From: Paraclostridium tenue
GTDB taxonomy: Bacteria > Bacillota > Clostridia > Peptostreptococcales > Peptostreptococcaceae
Assembly: GCF_015668515.1 (NCBI RefSeq)
Contig: NZ_JADPFO010000001.1
Location: 1,514,823-1,578,822 of the forward strand
Direction of reading: 5' to 3'
Length of the DNA stretch: 64,000 bases
The notes below the pieces were generated by a model. The model worked only from the letters and a program-made list of their open reading frames with translations. It ran no database searches and had not been told where the DNA came from. The stretch's first letter is position 1, and each line of letters begins with the position of its first letter. Both the position numbers and the translations under genes were made by a program. This document shows, one piece after another, positions 8,932 to 18,197 of this stretch.

Positions 8932-9822
8932 CTATTTATCAGTATAACCAAAGTTATTTATAAAGCTTTGCAGGTTTCTCCAGTTTTCTTTAACTTTAAC
9001 CCATATTTGAAGGTTAATTTGAGAACCTAATAATAATTCTATTTCTTCTCTGGCTGACTTTCCTATACCTTTTAATTTTCTTCCATTCTTACCTATTATT
9101 ATACCCTTATGTGAATCTCTTTCACAATATATAACTGCAGATATATCTATTATATCTTTATCAGGTCTTTTTTTCATTCTTTCTATTTCTACAGCAACAC
9201 CATGAGGTATTTCATCATGAACATAGTGAAGTACTTTTTCTCTTATAAGTTCAGATATTAATACTCTTTCTGGTTGATCTGTAATCATATACTCAGGGAA
9301 GTATTGAGGTCCTTCTTCTAAGTATCCTTCTATTACTTTTAATAATCTATCTGTATTTTTTCCTTTTAATGCTGATATTGGAACTATATCATCAAACATA
9401 TTTTCAGCATCATACATTTTTATTAAGTCAAATAATTCTTCTTCACTTAACATATCAATTTTATTTAATACTAATATCTTAGGAGTTTTTATGCCTCTTA
9501 AGCTTTCTATTATCATTCTGTCTCCTGGTCCAATTTTTTTAGACTCATCAACAACATATAAAACTACATCTACGTTTTTAAATGCATCTGTTGCTGACTT
9601 TACCATAAACTCACCTAATTTATTTTTAGGCTTATGTATACCTGGTGTGTCTAAAAATACTATTTGACATTCTTTATCTGTGTACACTGCTTGAATAGTA
9701 TTTCTTGTAGTTTGAGGTTTATCACTCATTATTGCTATTTTTTCTCCTACTACACTATTCATAAGAGTAGATTTACCAACATTTGGTCTACCTACTATAC
9801 TAACAAATCCTGATTTAAACAT
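8932..9822 (-). CDS. era: GTPase Era
   Basis: Essential GTPase that binds the 3' end of 16S rRNA during 30S maturation. It has G1 GRPNVGKST, G3 DTPGIH and G4 NKID motifs in the N-terminal half and a KH domain with GKNGRKLKGIG near the C-terminus. The frame is open back to 9876, but the start chosen is the ATG at 9822, which has SD AGAGG seven bases upstream and gives the usual N-terminus (MFKSGFVSIVGRP) and a normal length of 296 residues. Confidence 0.96.
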   Translation of the reverse strand: MFKSGFVSIVGRPNVGKSTLMNSVVGEKIAIMSDKPQTTRNTIQAVYTDKECQIVFLDTPGIHKPKNKLGEFMVKSATDAFKNVDVVLYVVDESKKIGPGDRMIIESLRGIKTPKILVLNKIDMLSEEELFDLIKMYDAENMFDDIVPISALKGKNTDRLLKVIEGYLEEGPQYFPEYMITDQPERVLISELIREKVLHYVHDEIPHGVAVEIERMKKRPDKDIIDISAVIYCERDSHKGIIIGKNGRKLKGIGKSAREEIELLLGSQINLQIWVKVKENWRNLQSFINNFGYTDK

Positions 9823-9862
9823 TTCAATTCCTCTTTTCAACTTGTCTTTTGTCTTTTTTAAT

Positions 9863-10264
9863 TTATTTAAAGTCACTACCTGAGAAATAATGTGGAATTA
9901 ATTCTGCGATAGTATGTTCTTGTATATCTCCTTTTGAGTATCCAGTTATTATTCTTATATTTGGTCCAAACTCTATTATAACTTGCCTACATATTGCACA
10001 TGGATATGTAGGTTCATTTTTTTCTGAATTAATGCTTGCAATTGCTATAGCTTCTATATCTTTGTGTCCTTCAGATATAGCTTTAAATAGTGCAGTTCTT
10101 TCTGCACAGTTTGTTCCTGAAAAAGATGCACATTCTACATTACATCCTGTAAATACTTTTCCACTTTTAGTTAAAAGTGCGGCACCAACCTTAAAGTTTG
10201 AGTATGGTGAATAAGAGTTTTCTCTTGCTTTTTCTGCTATTTCTAATAATTCTTTATTGTTCAT
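9863..10264 (-). CDS. cdd: Cytidine deaminase
   Basis: Zinc enzyme that deaminates cytidine and deoxycytidine in pyrimidine salvage. The catalytic motifs are NCAERTA (about residues 53-59) and PCAICRQ, giving the Cys-Glu and Cys-x-x-Cys zinc site of the 130-residue homotetrameric family. SD GGGAGG precedes the ATG. It is followed by era, the usual Firmicute order. Confidence 0.96.
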   Translation of the reverse strand: MNNKELLEIAEKARENSYSPYSNFKVGAALLTKSGKVFTGCNVECASFSGTNCAERTALFKAISEGHKDIEAIAIASINSEKNEPTYPCAICRQVIIEFGPNIRIITGYSKGDIQEHTIAELIPHYFSGSDFK

Positions 10265-10370
10265 ATATTTAACCTCCCAGTAAGGTATCTGTCCCTTAAT
10301 ATTTTCAAGTAGTATATTACATTATACCAAAATAGAAAAAAAGAACAAAGTAAATTTATATTTAGTTTCA

Positions 10371-10397
10371 AAAAAAGTGGGAATAAATCTCCCACTT
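10371..10397 (-). terminator. Terminator after dgkA/PAP2
   Basis: Stem AAGTGGGA / TCCCACTT followed by a T tract on the minus strand, directly at the stop codon of the dgkA/PAP2 gene. It separates that gene from cdd. Confidence 0.85.
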
Positions 10398-10398
10398 T

Positions 10399-11112
10399 CT
10401 AATATTGAGCTATTTGTAAAACTAACATAGCTACTAAAACTCCAAGTAAAGCTCCAGCTACAGTTTCCCAAAAAGTATGTATTTTGCCTTCTATCCTGCT
10501 TTGTGCAACTAGTATTGCCATTAAGTATGCAAGAGTTGAAGCGACAACTCTTTCTGTCATAAATGTCACAAGTGTAGCTAGTGCAAAAGCAAGCGCTGAG
10601 TGACCACTTGGCATACCACCTTGCAATGGTGTTCCCGTAGATGTTAGTGATTTCACTACAACTACAGCTATTAAAACCAATACTATACATATTAAAGTAA
10701 CGTGTATAGGTGATTTTCTAATTGTGAAAAATACTGTGTTTCCTAAACTTTCAAGTTTATCAACAAATAATAAATATCCTACTACACATGCATTTAAACT
10801 TGCTATTAAAACTCCCCCTGCAGCAACATCTTTTGCAATTTTTGCTAGCGGATGATAAGTATCAGTTATCATATCCACAGTTTTCTCTATAGCTGTATTA
10901 AACATTTCAGATATTACAACTAAGCTTATAGTAAAAAGTAAAAGAATCATTTCAAATCTGTTAAATTCACAAAATAAACTAGCAGTAAGAACTAATACAG
11001 CTACAAAGTAATGTATTTTCATGTTTCTTTCATGTTTAAAGGTATATAATATTCCCGCAATAGCAGCATTAAAAGCTTCTATTATGCCTTGCTTACCTTT
11101 TTTCTTCCCCAT
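10399..11112 (-). CDS. dgkA: Diacylglycerol kinase fused to PAP2 phosphatase
   Basis: Integral membrane protein of 237 residues joining two lipid enzymes. Residues 1-120 are a DgkA-type undecaprenol/diacylglycerol kinase with the EMFNTAIEKTVD signature and three membrane helices. Residues 135-237 are a PAP2 phosphatase with the GGMPSGHSALAF and SRIEGKIHT motifs. The fusion suggests linked phosphorylation and dephosphorylation of a lipid carrier such as undecaprenol; this is inference. It lies 4 bp after ybeY, in the usual dgkA position. Confidence 0.9.
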   Translation of the reverse strand: MGKKKGKQGIIEAFNAAIAGILYTFKHERNMKIHYFVAVLVLTASLFCEFNRFEMILLLFTISLVVISEMFNTAIEKTVDMITDTYHPLAKIAKDVAAGGVLIASLNACVVGYLLFVDKLESLGNTVFFTIRKSPIHVTLICIVLVLIAVVVVKSLTSTGTPLQGGMPSGHSALAFALATLVTFMTERVVASTLAYLMAILVAQSRIEGKIHTFWETVAGALLGVLVAMLVLQIAQY

Positions 11113-11116
11113 AAAT

Positions 11117-11575
11117 TTACTCCCTCGTTATATTAAGCTTATTTAATACATCTTCTTCTCTTTTTCTCATATCCTTAGTATTTTCCTCTGTATCGTGGTC
11201 ATATCCTAATAAATGGAACATACTATGACATACTAAAAAGCATACTTCTCTTTCAAAGCTATGATTATATTCCTCACTTTGTTCTAATGCTCTTTCTAAA
11301 GATATTACTATATCTCCTAAAGATTCTTCTTCTATTTCAACATCAAACTCATCTGTCAAAAGTGGAAAAGATAAAACATCTGTAGCTCTATCTACCCCTC
11401 TAAATTCTTTATTTAACTCATGTATTTCTTCATTGTCAACAAAAGATAAGCTAACCTCGTAGTTATCATCATACCCTTCATAATGTAGAGTTTCTACTAT
11501 TATATCATGTATTTTTTCTAAAAGGTCTTCACTTACTTTTATTTTATCTTGTCTGTCGTCTAATATAATTTCCAT
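11117..11575 (-). CDS. ybeY: Endoribonuclease YbeY, rRNA maturation
   Basis: Zinc metalloendoribonuclease that takes part in 16S rRNA 3' maturation and ribosome quality control. The H-x3-H-x5-H zinc motif is seen as HSMFHLLGYDH. The frame extends upstream to 11656 inside phoH, but the ATG at 11575 has SD AGGAG and gives MEIILDDRQ and 152 residues, the normal length. The spacing from phoH is 10 bp. Confidence 0.94.
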   Translation of the reverse strand: MEIILDDRQDKIKVSEDLLEKIHDIIVETLHYEGYDDNYEVSLSFVDNEEIHELNKEFRGVDRATDVLSFPLLTDEFDVEIEEESLGDIVISLERALEQSEEYNHSFEREVCFLVCHSMFHLLGYDHDTEENTKDMRKREEDVLNKLNITRE

Positions 11576-11585
11576 AATGCATCTC

Positions 11586-12587
11586 CTATTTCTTTCTTTT
11601 GTTTCTTTCTTCTTTAGATATCTTTTTTTCTTCTTGTTTTTCATCATACTTTTCATAGGCTTTTATTATTCTTTGAACTAATTCATGTCTTACAACATCT
11701 TTTTCAGTAAACTTATTTATACCAACTCCATCTACATCTTTTAAAACATCCATAGCCTGTATAAGACCACTTCTTGTTTTACTTGGTAAATCTATTTGTG
11801 TTAAATCCCCTGTAACTACAGCTTTTGACCCAAAACCAAGTCTAGTTAAAAACATCTTCATTTGTTCTGGAGTTGTATTTTGTGCTTCATCTAGTATTAT
11901 AAAAGCATTGTCTAAAGTTCTACCTCTCATAAATGCTAATGGAGCAACTTCTATTATACCTCTTTCTAGGTATTTAGCACACTTTTCATCTCCTAGCATA
12001 TCAAATAATGCATCATATAAAGGTCTTAAATATGGGTCTACTTTATCTTTTAAATCTCCTGGTAAAAATCCTAAACTCTCTCCTGCTTCAACAGCTGGTC
12101 TTGTTAGTATTATCCTACTTATTTCATCTTTTTTAAATGCTCTAACTGCCATAGCTACAGCTAAATAAGTTTTACCAGTACCTGCAGGCCCTACACCAAG
12201 AGTTATATCATTGTTTCTAATAAGATTTATATAGTGTTTTTGACCGATTGTTTTTGGTTTTACTTCTCTTCCTTTTTTAGTTACTGCTATAGTGTCTTCT
12301 AGTTCTTCTATTTGCTCTTTATTGCCTTCCATTAATAGTGATATAGCATAATTAATACTTTGTTTATCTAGAGTTTTGCCTTTTTTAAAATTCTTATATA
12401 GTTCATTTATAAATTCTATAGTTTTGTCTACATTTTTAGATTGACCTATTAAGACTATATTACCTTCTCTTAAAAGTACATCTACATTTAAACTTCTTTC
12501 TATGATTTGTATATTTTCATCAAAGTTTCCAAATAATTCTCTTTCAAATTTATCATCAGTTATTTCAAAACTCTTTTGTACTATCAA
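11586..12587 (-). CDS. phoH: PhoH-family ATPase
   Basis: Cytoplasmic P-loop ATPase of the PhoH/YqfF-cluster family, possibly an RNA helicase-type factor in RNA metabolism beside YbeY. It has an N-terminal KH-like region, Walker A GPAGTGKT (about residues 137-144) and Walker B FIILDEAQN. At 333 residues it is of typical length. The start is a TTG with SD AAGGAGG. In many Firmicutes pgpH lies between phoH and ybeY; it is missing here. Confidence 0.93.
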   Translation of the reverse strand: MIVQKSFEITDDKFERELFGNFDENIQIIERSLNVDVLLREGNIVLIGQSKNVDKTIEFINELYKNFKKGKTLDKQSINYAISLLMEGNKEQIEELEDTIAVTKKGREVKPKTIGQKHYINLIRNNDITLGVGPAGTGKTYLAVAMAVRAFKKDEISRIILTRPAVEAGESLGFLPGDLKDKVDPYLRPLYDALFDMLGDEKCAKYLERGIIEVAPLAFMRGRTLDNAFIILDEAQNTTPEQMKMFLTRLGFGSKAVVTGDLTQIDLPSKTRSGLIQAMDVLKDVDGVGINKFTEKDVVRHELVQRIIKAYEKYDEKQEEKKISKEERNKRKK

Positions 12588-12599
12588 TTTATGTCCTCC

Positions 12600-13919
12600 T
12601 TAGTTATCCCTTGTTTCTAGTTCCTTTTTATTTTTATCTTTATTTTCATTGTCCTTATCTTTATTTATATCCTCAAATTCATTTCTTATGTCATTTATAG
12701 GTCTTTTTTGTGGATTTGAAGGTATTGCTTCATCTTCTTTTTGTTTTTTCTCATTTTCTTGTCTTATTAATTCCTCTGCTTCTGATTTACTTAAAGAATG
12801 TACTTTAGCTATATTTTCTAAAGTTTTAACAGTTAATATGTATTCAAGTTTACCATTTTTTACTTTATGTTGATGTTCTACATCTTTTATTCTAGTATCA
12901 ACTGGCATGTTGTATTCTAAATCTTTAAGAGCTTTTTTTTCTAAATCTTTTTTAACTTTATTTTTGTCTCTTTTTACTTCTTTTATGTTAACTTCATAAA
13001 AAGTGCTAGCTTGTATTTTTAACGGGAAAGTATAATCTCCAATTTTTAATTCATAATCTTTATTTTCTATTTCATAGTTTTTATAATTTATATTTCGTCT
13101 TAATGTATATTTTTTATTGTAAAATCTAAGAGTATATATAGTTTTTTTGTTTCCAGTTTTTACTTTTACCTTATCTATGTAACTTGCACTTTGCTTAGAT
13201 TCGTAAAAAGTAACAGCCCAAACTTCTGGGATAGACTTTGTATTAGCTCCAGAAACTAATACATCACCTTCTCTTACTATATCTCCAACATTAACTACCT
13301 GATTCCCACTTCTTGGTATTACTTTATCTATTATACCATTTTTCTTAGCAATTACATTACAATAATTGGTTTCTTTTTTCTCTTTTAGAGACTCATCTTT
13401 TTTAGTAACTGTAACAAATATATTAGTTCCTTTTACATTTATAGAAACGTATGCTATATCATCAAATTTTCCCATAACAATATCTCTTACTTGTTTTCTA
13501 TCTATGCTTTTTTTGTAAACCCCAGGCTTAACGCCAGCTTTTTCTAATTCTTTTCTTACAAGCACCTTATCTATGCCTTCTGGTGCTTGTATATAAACAT
13601 CCGTTACAAACATCGATGTACTCATTAAAATTAATAAGGAAATTATGGCACAAATCCACATTCCCTTATATTTATATATTCTTTTAGCTAAAAAAGGTAA
13701 TCCCATTTTTTGCTTTACTTTAATATCATATTTACTATTTCTATATATTTTTTTAAAAGCTTTAATATCTTTTCTATCCAATTTAATTTCAATTTTAGTA
13801 TTTGTTACACGTTTAACTTCATATATATTTATTTTGTTTCTTATAAGAATATTTAAAAACTTTTCAGTATTTATACCCTCTACAGTTATCACATAGTATC
13901 CCCTAATATAACTTATCAA
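12600..13919 (-). CDS. yqfD: Sporulation protein YqfD
   Basis: Membrane-anchored sporulation protein expressed in the mother cell in Bacillus. It has 439 residues: an N-terminal cytoplasmic region (1-90), one membrane helix (about 92-112) with the MWICAIISLLILMSTSMFV stretch, then a large outer domain and a lysine/asparagine-rich charged tail. It begins with TTG after SD GGGGGAG, 13 bp downstream of yqfC. Exact biochemical role is unknown. Confidence 0.9.
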   Translation of the reverse strand: MISYIRGYYVITVEGINTEKFLNILIRNKINIYEVKRVTNTKIEIKLDRKDIKAFKKIYRNSKYDIKVKQKMGLPFLAKRIYKYKGMWICAIISLLILMSTSMFVTDVYIQAPEGIDKVLVRKELEKAGVKPGVYKKSIDRKQVRDIVMGKFDDIAYVSINVKGTNIFVTVTKKDESLKEKKETNYCNVIAKKNGIIDKVIPRSGNQVVNVGDIVREGDVLVSGANTKSIPEVWAVTFYESKQSASYIDKVKVKTGNKKTIYTLRFYNKKYTLRRNINYKNYEIENKDYELKIGDYTFPLKIQASTFYEVNIKEVKRDKNKVKKDLEKKALKDLEYNMPVDTRIKDVEHQHKVKNGKLEYILTVKTLENIAKVHSLSKSEAEELIRQENEKKQKEDEAIPSNPQKRPINDIRNEFEDINKDKDNENKDKNKKELETRDN

Positions 13920-13932
13920 AAGTAACTCCCCC

Positions 13933-14169
13933 TTATGTAGTGTATTCTACACTATATATAATCCCTTTTATTCCTATTTCTGTATCTGTAATGTACTTTA
14001 GATACATTTTATCTCCACTTATTTTTATAGTATTTATCTTAGTTTTTATTTTAATTAAGTTTATATCATACTCAAGAATAGACTTATAGTTTTCTATACT
14101 TATAAATGAATTGCTCAATATAGTTACACTTGGCTGATTTACCTGTAAATCAGTTGGAACCTCTATCAT
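13933..14169 (-). CDS. yqfC: Sporulation protein YqfC
   Basis: A 78-residue member of the YqfC family, made in the mother cell under SigE in Bacillus. No catalytic motif is visible; the protein is a short beta-rich sequence with NSFISIENYKSILEYD near the middle. SD AAGGGGG precedes the ATG. The pair with yqfD is the standard sporulation arrangement. Confidence 0.85.
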   Translation of the reverse strand: MIEVPTDLQVNQPSVTILSNSFISIENYKSILEYDINLIKIKTKINTIKISGDKMYLKYITDTEIGIKGIIYSVEYTT

Positions 14170-14285
14170 ACTTATACCCCCTTAATATATTCTATGTATA
14201 TTCATAATTTTAATTACTTGTATTAATAAGTAAACTATATATAATACTATGTACTAAATATAAATTTGGGGACTTTTTATTTAAT

Positions 14286-14313
14286 AAAAAATAAAGCCAG
14301 ATCGGCTTTTATT
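14286..14313. terminator. Terminator after tspO
   Basis: Stem AATAAAGCC / GGCTTTTATT with flanking A and T tracts, 3 bp past the tspO stop. It could act on both strands. Confidence 0.75.
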
Positions 14314-14315
14314 TT

Positions 14316-14822
14316 TTATCTATTTATTGACCATATAACATAATTTAAAAAGAAAGCATAAAATAACCAAGCTAAATACAATAGATTTAAATAAGCCGCT
14401 CTTTTGTCAACTTTAGTAAATTTAATTATCATTACCATAACCACAACTATCATAATTCCTATAACAACTAGTGATGTAAGTCTAAGCCCTAATCCAAAGA
14501 ATAATATAGACCATATAAAATTTAATCCTAGTTGTAAATAGTAATAAAACATAGCATCTCTAACTTTAAGAGAGTTTAAATCTTTTTTAGAAACTAAATA
14601 TGCTGATATTCCCATAAGTATATATAAAATAGTCCATATTATAGGAAATATGTATGGAGGAGGGAAAAATCCTGGCTTTATTAACTCTAAGTACTGAATA
14701 TTTGAATCTGTTTTACTTATAATCTCTGCTATAAAATTACTTGAGAAACCTATTATAAGCGGTATTAAAACACTTACTATAAATTTTTTTATATCTTTTG
14801 CAGATACAATCAATGAATTCAC
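14316..14822 (-). CDS. tspO: TspO/MBR family membrane protein
   Basis: A 168-residue protein with five membrane helices and the family motifs KPGFFPPPYIFPIIWTILY (about residues 48-66) and a tryptophan-rich C-terminal half. TspO proteins bind porphyrins and may degrade them or respond to oxygen stress. It stands alone, with its own terminator, between rpsU-yqeY and yqfC. The GTG at 14822 and a TTG at 14813 are both possible starts; the TTG has better spacing from the AAAGGGTG ribosome site. Confidence 0.9.
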   Translation of the reverse strand: MNSLIVSAKDIKKFIVSVLIPLIIGFSSNFIAEIISKTDSNIQYLELIKPGFFPPPYIFPIIWTILYILMGISAYLVSKKDLNSLKVRDAMFYYYLQLGLNFIWSILFFGLGLRLTSLVVIGIMIVVVMVMIIKFTKVDKRAAYLNLLYLAWLFYAFFLNYVIWSINR

Positions 14823-14895
14823 CCTTTCCTTATCTATACTTAATTTATAAATATGTACAAATATTTAAAGTTATTACTATTTTTTTGGACAAAGC

Positions 14896-14927
14896 AAAAA
14901 GCCTAGAGCTTTTGCTCTAGGCTTTTT
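14896..14927 (-). terminator. Terminator of rpsU-yqeY
   Basis: A stem of about 13 bp (AAAAGCCTAGAGC / GCTCTAGGCTTTTT) with a TTTT-type loop and a T tract, right after the yqeY stop. Confidence 0.9.
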
Positions 14928-14930
14928 AAT

Positions 14931-15374
14931 CTATTGTAAGTTAGATTTAACTAACTCATTTATCATTTTTCCGTCAGCTCTACCTTTTGTTTTAGGTTTT
15001 ATAGCTGCCATGATTTTACCCATATCTTTCATAGAAGTAGCTCCTACTTCAGATATAGTTTCTTTAACTATCTCATTTAATTCTTCTTTGCTCAGCTGTT
15101 GAGGTAGGTATTCCATTAATACTTCAATCTCAGCTTCAGCTTCTTGAACTAAGTCATCTCTTGATGCTTTAGCAAATTCAGTCATAGCATCTCTACGTTG
15201 CTTTAACTGCTTTGTTATTACGTCTATAATAGCGTCATCATCAAGTTCTACTCTAGTATCAACTTCTTGCTGTTTGATTGCAGCTCTTATTAAAGTAACA
15301 ACAGATTTTTTAACTGTATCTTTGTTTTTCATAGCAAGTTTTAAGTCTTCTTGCAACTTTGCTTTAAGGGACAT
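14931..15374 (-). CDS. yqeY: YqeY, GatB/YqeY-domain protein
   Basis: A 147-residue helical protein related to the tRNA-binding tail of GatB. Conserved EYLPQQLS and MGKIMAAIKPKTKGRADGK motifs are present, the latter in the C-terminal tRNA-binding-like bundle. It follows rpsU by 26 bp, and the pair shares one terminator; this order is conserved in Firmicutes. Cellular role is not established. Confidence 0.92.
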   Translation of the reverse strand: MSLKAKLQEDLKLAMKNKDTVKKSVVTLIRAAIKQQEVDTRVELDDDAIIDVITKQLKQRRDAMTEFAKASRDDLVQEAEAEIEVLMEYLPQQLSKEELNEIVKETISEVGATSMKDMGKIMAAIKPKTKGRADGKMINELVKSNLQ

Positions 15375-15400
15375 ATCCCTTCACCTCTTATCTACAAAAA

Positions 15401-15580
15401 TTATTTCTTAGCGTTTTTTCTTCTTGCAGCTTCAGCTTTTTTCTTACGTCTTACGCTTGGCTTATCATAGTGTTCTCTTTTTCTTACTTCAGACATTATG
15501 CCAGACATAGCACATGAACGCTTAAATCTTCTTAAAGCGCTGTCTAATGTTTCGTTTTCTCTTACTCTTACTTCTGACAT
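15401..15580 (-). CDS. rpsU: Ribosomal protein bS21
   Basis: Small, very basic 30S protein of 59 residues needed for initiation. The sequence begins [20 protein letters not shown] and ends in a lysine/arginine-rich tail. The frame is open to 15607, but the ATG at 15580 with SD GGAGGGAGG is the real start. A consensus promoter lies about 90 bp upstream, and the leader contains short self-complementary stretches around 15610-15650 that might be regulatory. Confidence 0.96.
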   Translation of the reverse strand: MSEVRVRENETLDSALRRFKRSCAMSGIMSEVRKREHYDKPSVRRKKKAEAARRKNAKK

Positions 15581-15671
15581 TCTTTTTCCCTCCCTCCGAT
15601 AGCGCAAATTATGCTGGGACTGTAACTCGATTATATCTGCATAATATGCATTACAACCTCACACTTTGTTT

Positions 15672-15700
15672 ATTATAAACTAATTTTTTTAATTTTTCAA
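15672..15700 (-). promoter_or_regulatory. Promoter for rpsU-yqeY
   Basis: On the minus strand: -35 TTGAAA (15695-15700), 17-bp spacer, -10 TATAAT (15672-15677). The leader before rpsU is about 85 bp. Confidence 0.65.
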
Positions 15701-15744
15701 GTATTTTTATGAATAATACAGTTAAAATTTTAATTTATAAAAAC

Positions 15745-16092
15745 TTATTTACAAGCGTCGTACCAATCTAGTTTCTTTCCAGCTAATACATGGTAGTGAA
15801 TATGCTTAACTTCTTGGCATCCATCACTTCCACAGTTATTTATTATTCTAAATCCAGTTTTATCATATCCCTTTTCTTTTACTAATTTATTAATAACCTT
15901 ATGAATATGTGCAATTATTTCCATATCATTATCATCTATATCTAATATAGATTCGTAATGTTTTTTAGGTATAACTAAAACATGAAACGGTGCAACTGGA
16001 TTTATATCATTAAAAGCTAAGACTTTATCATCTTCATAAACTTTATTTGATGGTATTTCTCCATTTATTATTTTGCAAAATATACAACTCAT
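15745..16092 (-). CDS. HIT-family protein (HinT-like purine nucleoside phosphoramidase)
   Basis: Histidine-triad hydrolase acting on nucleotide phosphoramidates, including aminoacyl-AMP. The triad is seen as HIHYHVLAG near residue 100, and the N-terminus has the C-x-x-C zinc pair (CIFCKI). The start at 16092 has SD GGGAGGTG; a longer frame to 16107 contains that site within its own coding sequence. About 115 residues, normal for HinT. It follows mtaB by 40 bp. Confidence 0.92.
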   Translation of the reverse strand: MSCIFCKIINGEIPSNKVYEDDKVLAFNDINPVAPFHVLVIPKKHYESILDIDDNDMEIIAHIHKVINKLVKEKGYDKTGFRIINNCGSDGCQEVKHIHYHVLAGKKLDWYDACK

Positions 16093-16132
16093 ACTTACAC
16101 CTCCCATCTGTTATATTATTTATTTCTACATA

Positions 16133-17434
16133 TTATACTAAAATTCCTTCTACGTATTCATCTTTTACATCAGATATTTTAGTATTTAGTATTTTACCTT
16201 GTATATCTTCATCACTTTCAACTACTACTCTTATATAGTTAGGAGTTAATCCTTCGTATTTGTTATCTCCTATGTTTTGTTCAAATAAAACTTCAAATTC
16301 TTCACCTATAAACCTAGTTGCAAACTTATTGAAGTTTTTCTTATTTAAAGCTATTAATTTGTCACTTCTTAAATGCTTCATTTGTGGATCTATTTGATTT
16401 TCCATAGTAGCAGCTGGAGTTCCTTTTCTTGGTGAATACTTAAATATATGCATTTGTGAAAGTTCAACATCACTTAAAAACTTATAAGTTTGATTAAACT
16501 CATCATTAGTTTCTCCAGGGAATCCTACTATTACATCTGTAGTTATTGCTACATTAGGCATTTTTTCTCTTAATTTATGAACTATTTCCTTATATTCTTT
16601 AGTTGTATATCTTCTATTCATTCTCTTTAGTGTTTCATCACATCCACTTTGAAGTGATAAATGAAAATGTGGACATACTTTTGGCATTTTAGAAACTGTA
16701 TCTATAAATTCATCAGTCATAAGAAGTGGTTCAACTGAACTTAATCTTATTCTTTTCACACCTTCTATTTCATTTATAGCTTTTATAACACTTAATAAAT
16801 TAATTTCTGCATCAGTTACATCTTTTCCGTAAGATGCAACGTGTATACCTGTTAGAACTATTTCTGTATACCCATTATCAACTAATTTATTTGCTTCATT
16901 TACTACACTTTCTAAATCTCTACTTCTTACTTTACCACCTCTAGCATAAGGTATTATACAGTAAGAACAGAATCTATCGCATCCATCTTGTATTTTCATA
17001 AATGCTCTAGTTCTTCCATTAGTTTGATTTATTTCTATTTCTTCAAAAGCTCTAACTTTCATTATATCATCAACTGTACTAGCTTTTTTAGAAGCATCAA
17101 GTTTTTTAATTTCTTCAACTATTTGTCTTCTTTCGTTAGTACCCATAACTAAGTTTACTTCTTCTATTTCAAGTATTTCTTCTGGTGAAACTTGAGAATA
17201 ACATCCAACAACTGCTATTATTGCTTCTGGATTTTTCTTTTTCATTCTTCTTATATATTGACGTGATTTTCTATCACTCATATGAGTTACTGTACAAGTG
17301 TTTATAACATAAACATCAGCAAACTCTTCGCTATCTACTTGAGTGTATCCATCTTTTTTAAACATCTCAAGCATAGCTTCTGTTTCATATTGATTTACTT
17401 TACATCCTAAAGTATAAAAAGCTACCTTTTTCAC
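16133..17434 (-). CDS. mtaB: tRNA (ms2t6A37) methylthiotransferase MtaB
   Basis: Radical SAM enzyme that converts t6A37 to ms2t6A37 in ANN-decoding tRNAs. It has an N-terminal UPF0004 domain with three cluster cysteines (TLGCKVNQYE, NTCTVT, VGCYSQ), a radical SAM motif CDRFCSYCIIPYARG, and a C-terminal TRAM domain. 433 residues. The start is GTG with SD GGAGGAGG, one base past the rsmE stop, so it is coupled to rsmE. Confidence 0.95.
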   Translation of the reverse strand: MKKVAFYTLGCKVNQYETEAMLEMFKKDGYTQVDSEEFADVYVINTCTVTHMSDRKSRQYIRRMKKKNPEAIIAVVGCYSQVSPEEILEIEEVNLVMGTNERRQIVEEIKKLDASKKASTVDDIMKVRAFEEIEINQTNGRTRAFMKIQDGCDRFCSYCIIPYARGGKVRSRDLESVVNEANKLVDNGYTEIVLTGIHVASYGKDVTDAEINLLSVIKAINEIEGVKRIRLSSVEPLLMTDEFIDTVSKMPKVCPHFHLSLQSGCDETLKRMNRRYTTKEYKEIVHKLREKMPNVAITTDVIVGFPGETNDEFNQTYKFLSDVELSQMHIFKYSPRKGTPAATMENQIDPQMKHLRSDKLIALNKKNFNKFATRFIGEEFEVLFEQNIGDNKYEGLTPNYIRVVVESDEDIQGKILNTKISDVKDEYVEGILV

Positions 17435-17435
17435 T

Positions 17436-18188
17436 TTACTCGCCTCCTCCTAAGTCGCTTAATTCGTATAATACTATAGATGAAGCTACAAGTGATGCTG
17501 TTTCAGTTCTTAATATTCTTGGTCCAAGAGAAACTGATTGTCCACCTATTTCTTCTATAGCATTAATTTCAGTATCTTCAAATCCACCTTCTGGTCCTAC
17601 GAAAATACCTATATTATTTATGTCTTTTCCTTTTATGGCTTGTTTTATCGTTTTTGTTTTTTCATTTTCATATGGAGCTATGTTAAAGTCATTTTCTTTC
17701 ATATCAGCTAAAGCTTCTTTAAAGCTTAAAACCCCTCTTAATTTAGGAATTTTTCCACGCTTACTTTGCTTAGCTGCTTCATAGATTATTCTTTCCCATC
17801 TTTCGATTTTCTTATCTTCTTTTTTGTCATCTACTTTAACAACAGTTCTTTTAGTTTGAACTAATATTATTTCATCAACTCCAACTTCAGTTAACTTTTG
17901 AAGTATCATTTCCATTTTAGGCCCTTTTGGAAGACCTTGATATACTTTTATTTTTAAATCTGATTCTCTTTTTATATCAACACGTTTTAATATATTAAGA
18001 TTAACTTGAGATTTATCTATATTAGTTATTTCACATATATATTCATTGTTGTCATTATCACATATTTCTAATTCTTCACCAACTCTACATCTTAAAACCT
18101 TAGAAATATGTTTTACATCTTCACCTTCTATGATACATGTGTTGTTTTCAAGGTTTACATTTTTCTTTTCTACAAAAAATCTATCCAT
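17436..18188 (-). CDS. rsmE: 16S rRNA m3U1498 methyltransferase
   Basis: SPOUT-class methyltransferase acting on the 30S subunit. The C-terminal knotted SAM site is seen in IGIFVGPEGGF, SLGPRILRTETA. The chosen ATG at 18188 gives MDRFFV, typical for RsmE, with SD AGGTGG; a GTG at 18197 directly after the prmA stop is less likely. About 250 residues. It is cotranscribed with prmA and mtaB. Confidence 0.94.
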   Translation of the reverse strand: MDRFFVEKKNVNLENNTCIIEGEDVKHISKVLRCRVGEELEICDNDNNEYICEITNIDKSQVNLNILKRVDIKRESDLKIKVYQGLPKGPKMEMILQKLTEVGVDEIILVQTKRTVVKVDDKKEDKKIERWERIIYEAAKQSKRGKIPKLRGVLSFKEALADMKENDFNIAPYENEKTKTIKQAIKGKDINNIGIFVGPEGGFEDTEINAIEEIGGQSVSLGPRILRTETASLVASSIVLYELSDLGGGE

Positions 18189-18197
18189 GAATTCCAC

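Noticed and set aside
14170-14210. SigE-type promoter (CATAGAAT -10) before yqfC
   Set aside because: The -10-like match ends about 20 bp before the ATG, so the transcript would begin inside the ribosome site; the -35 match is also weak.
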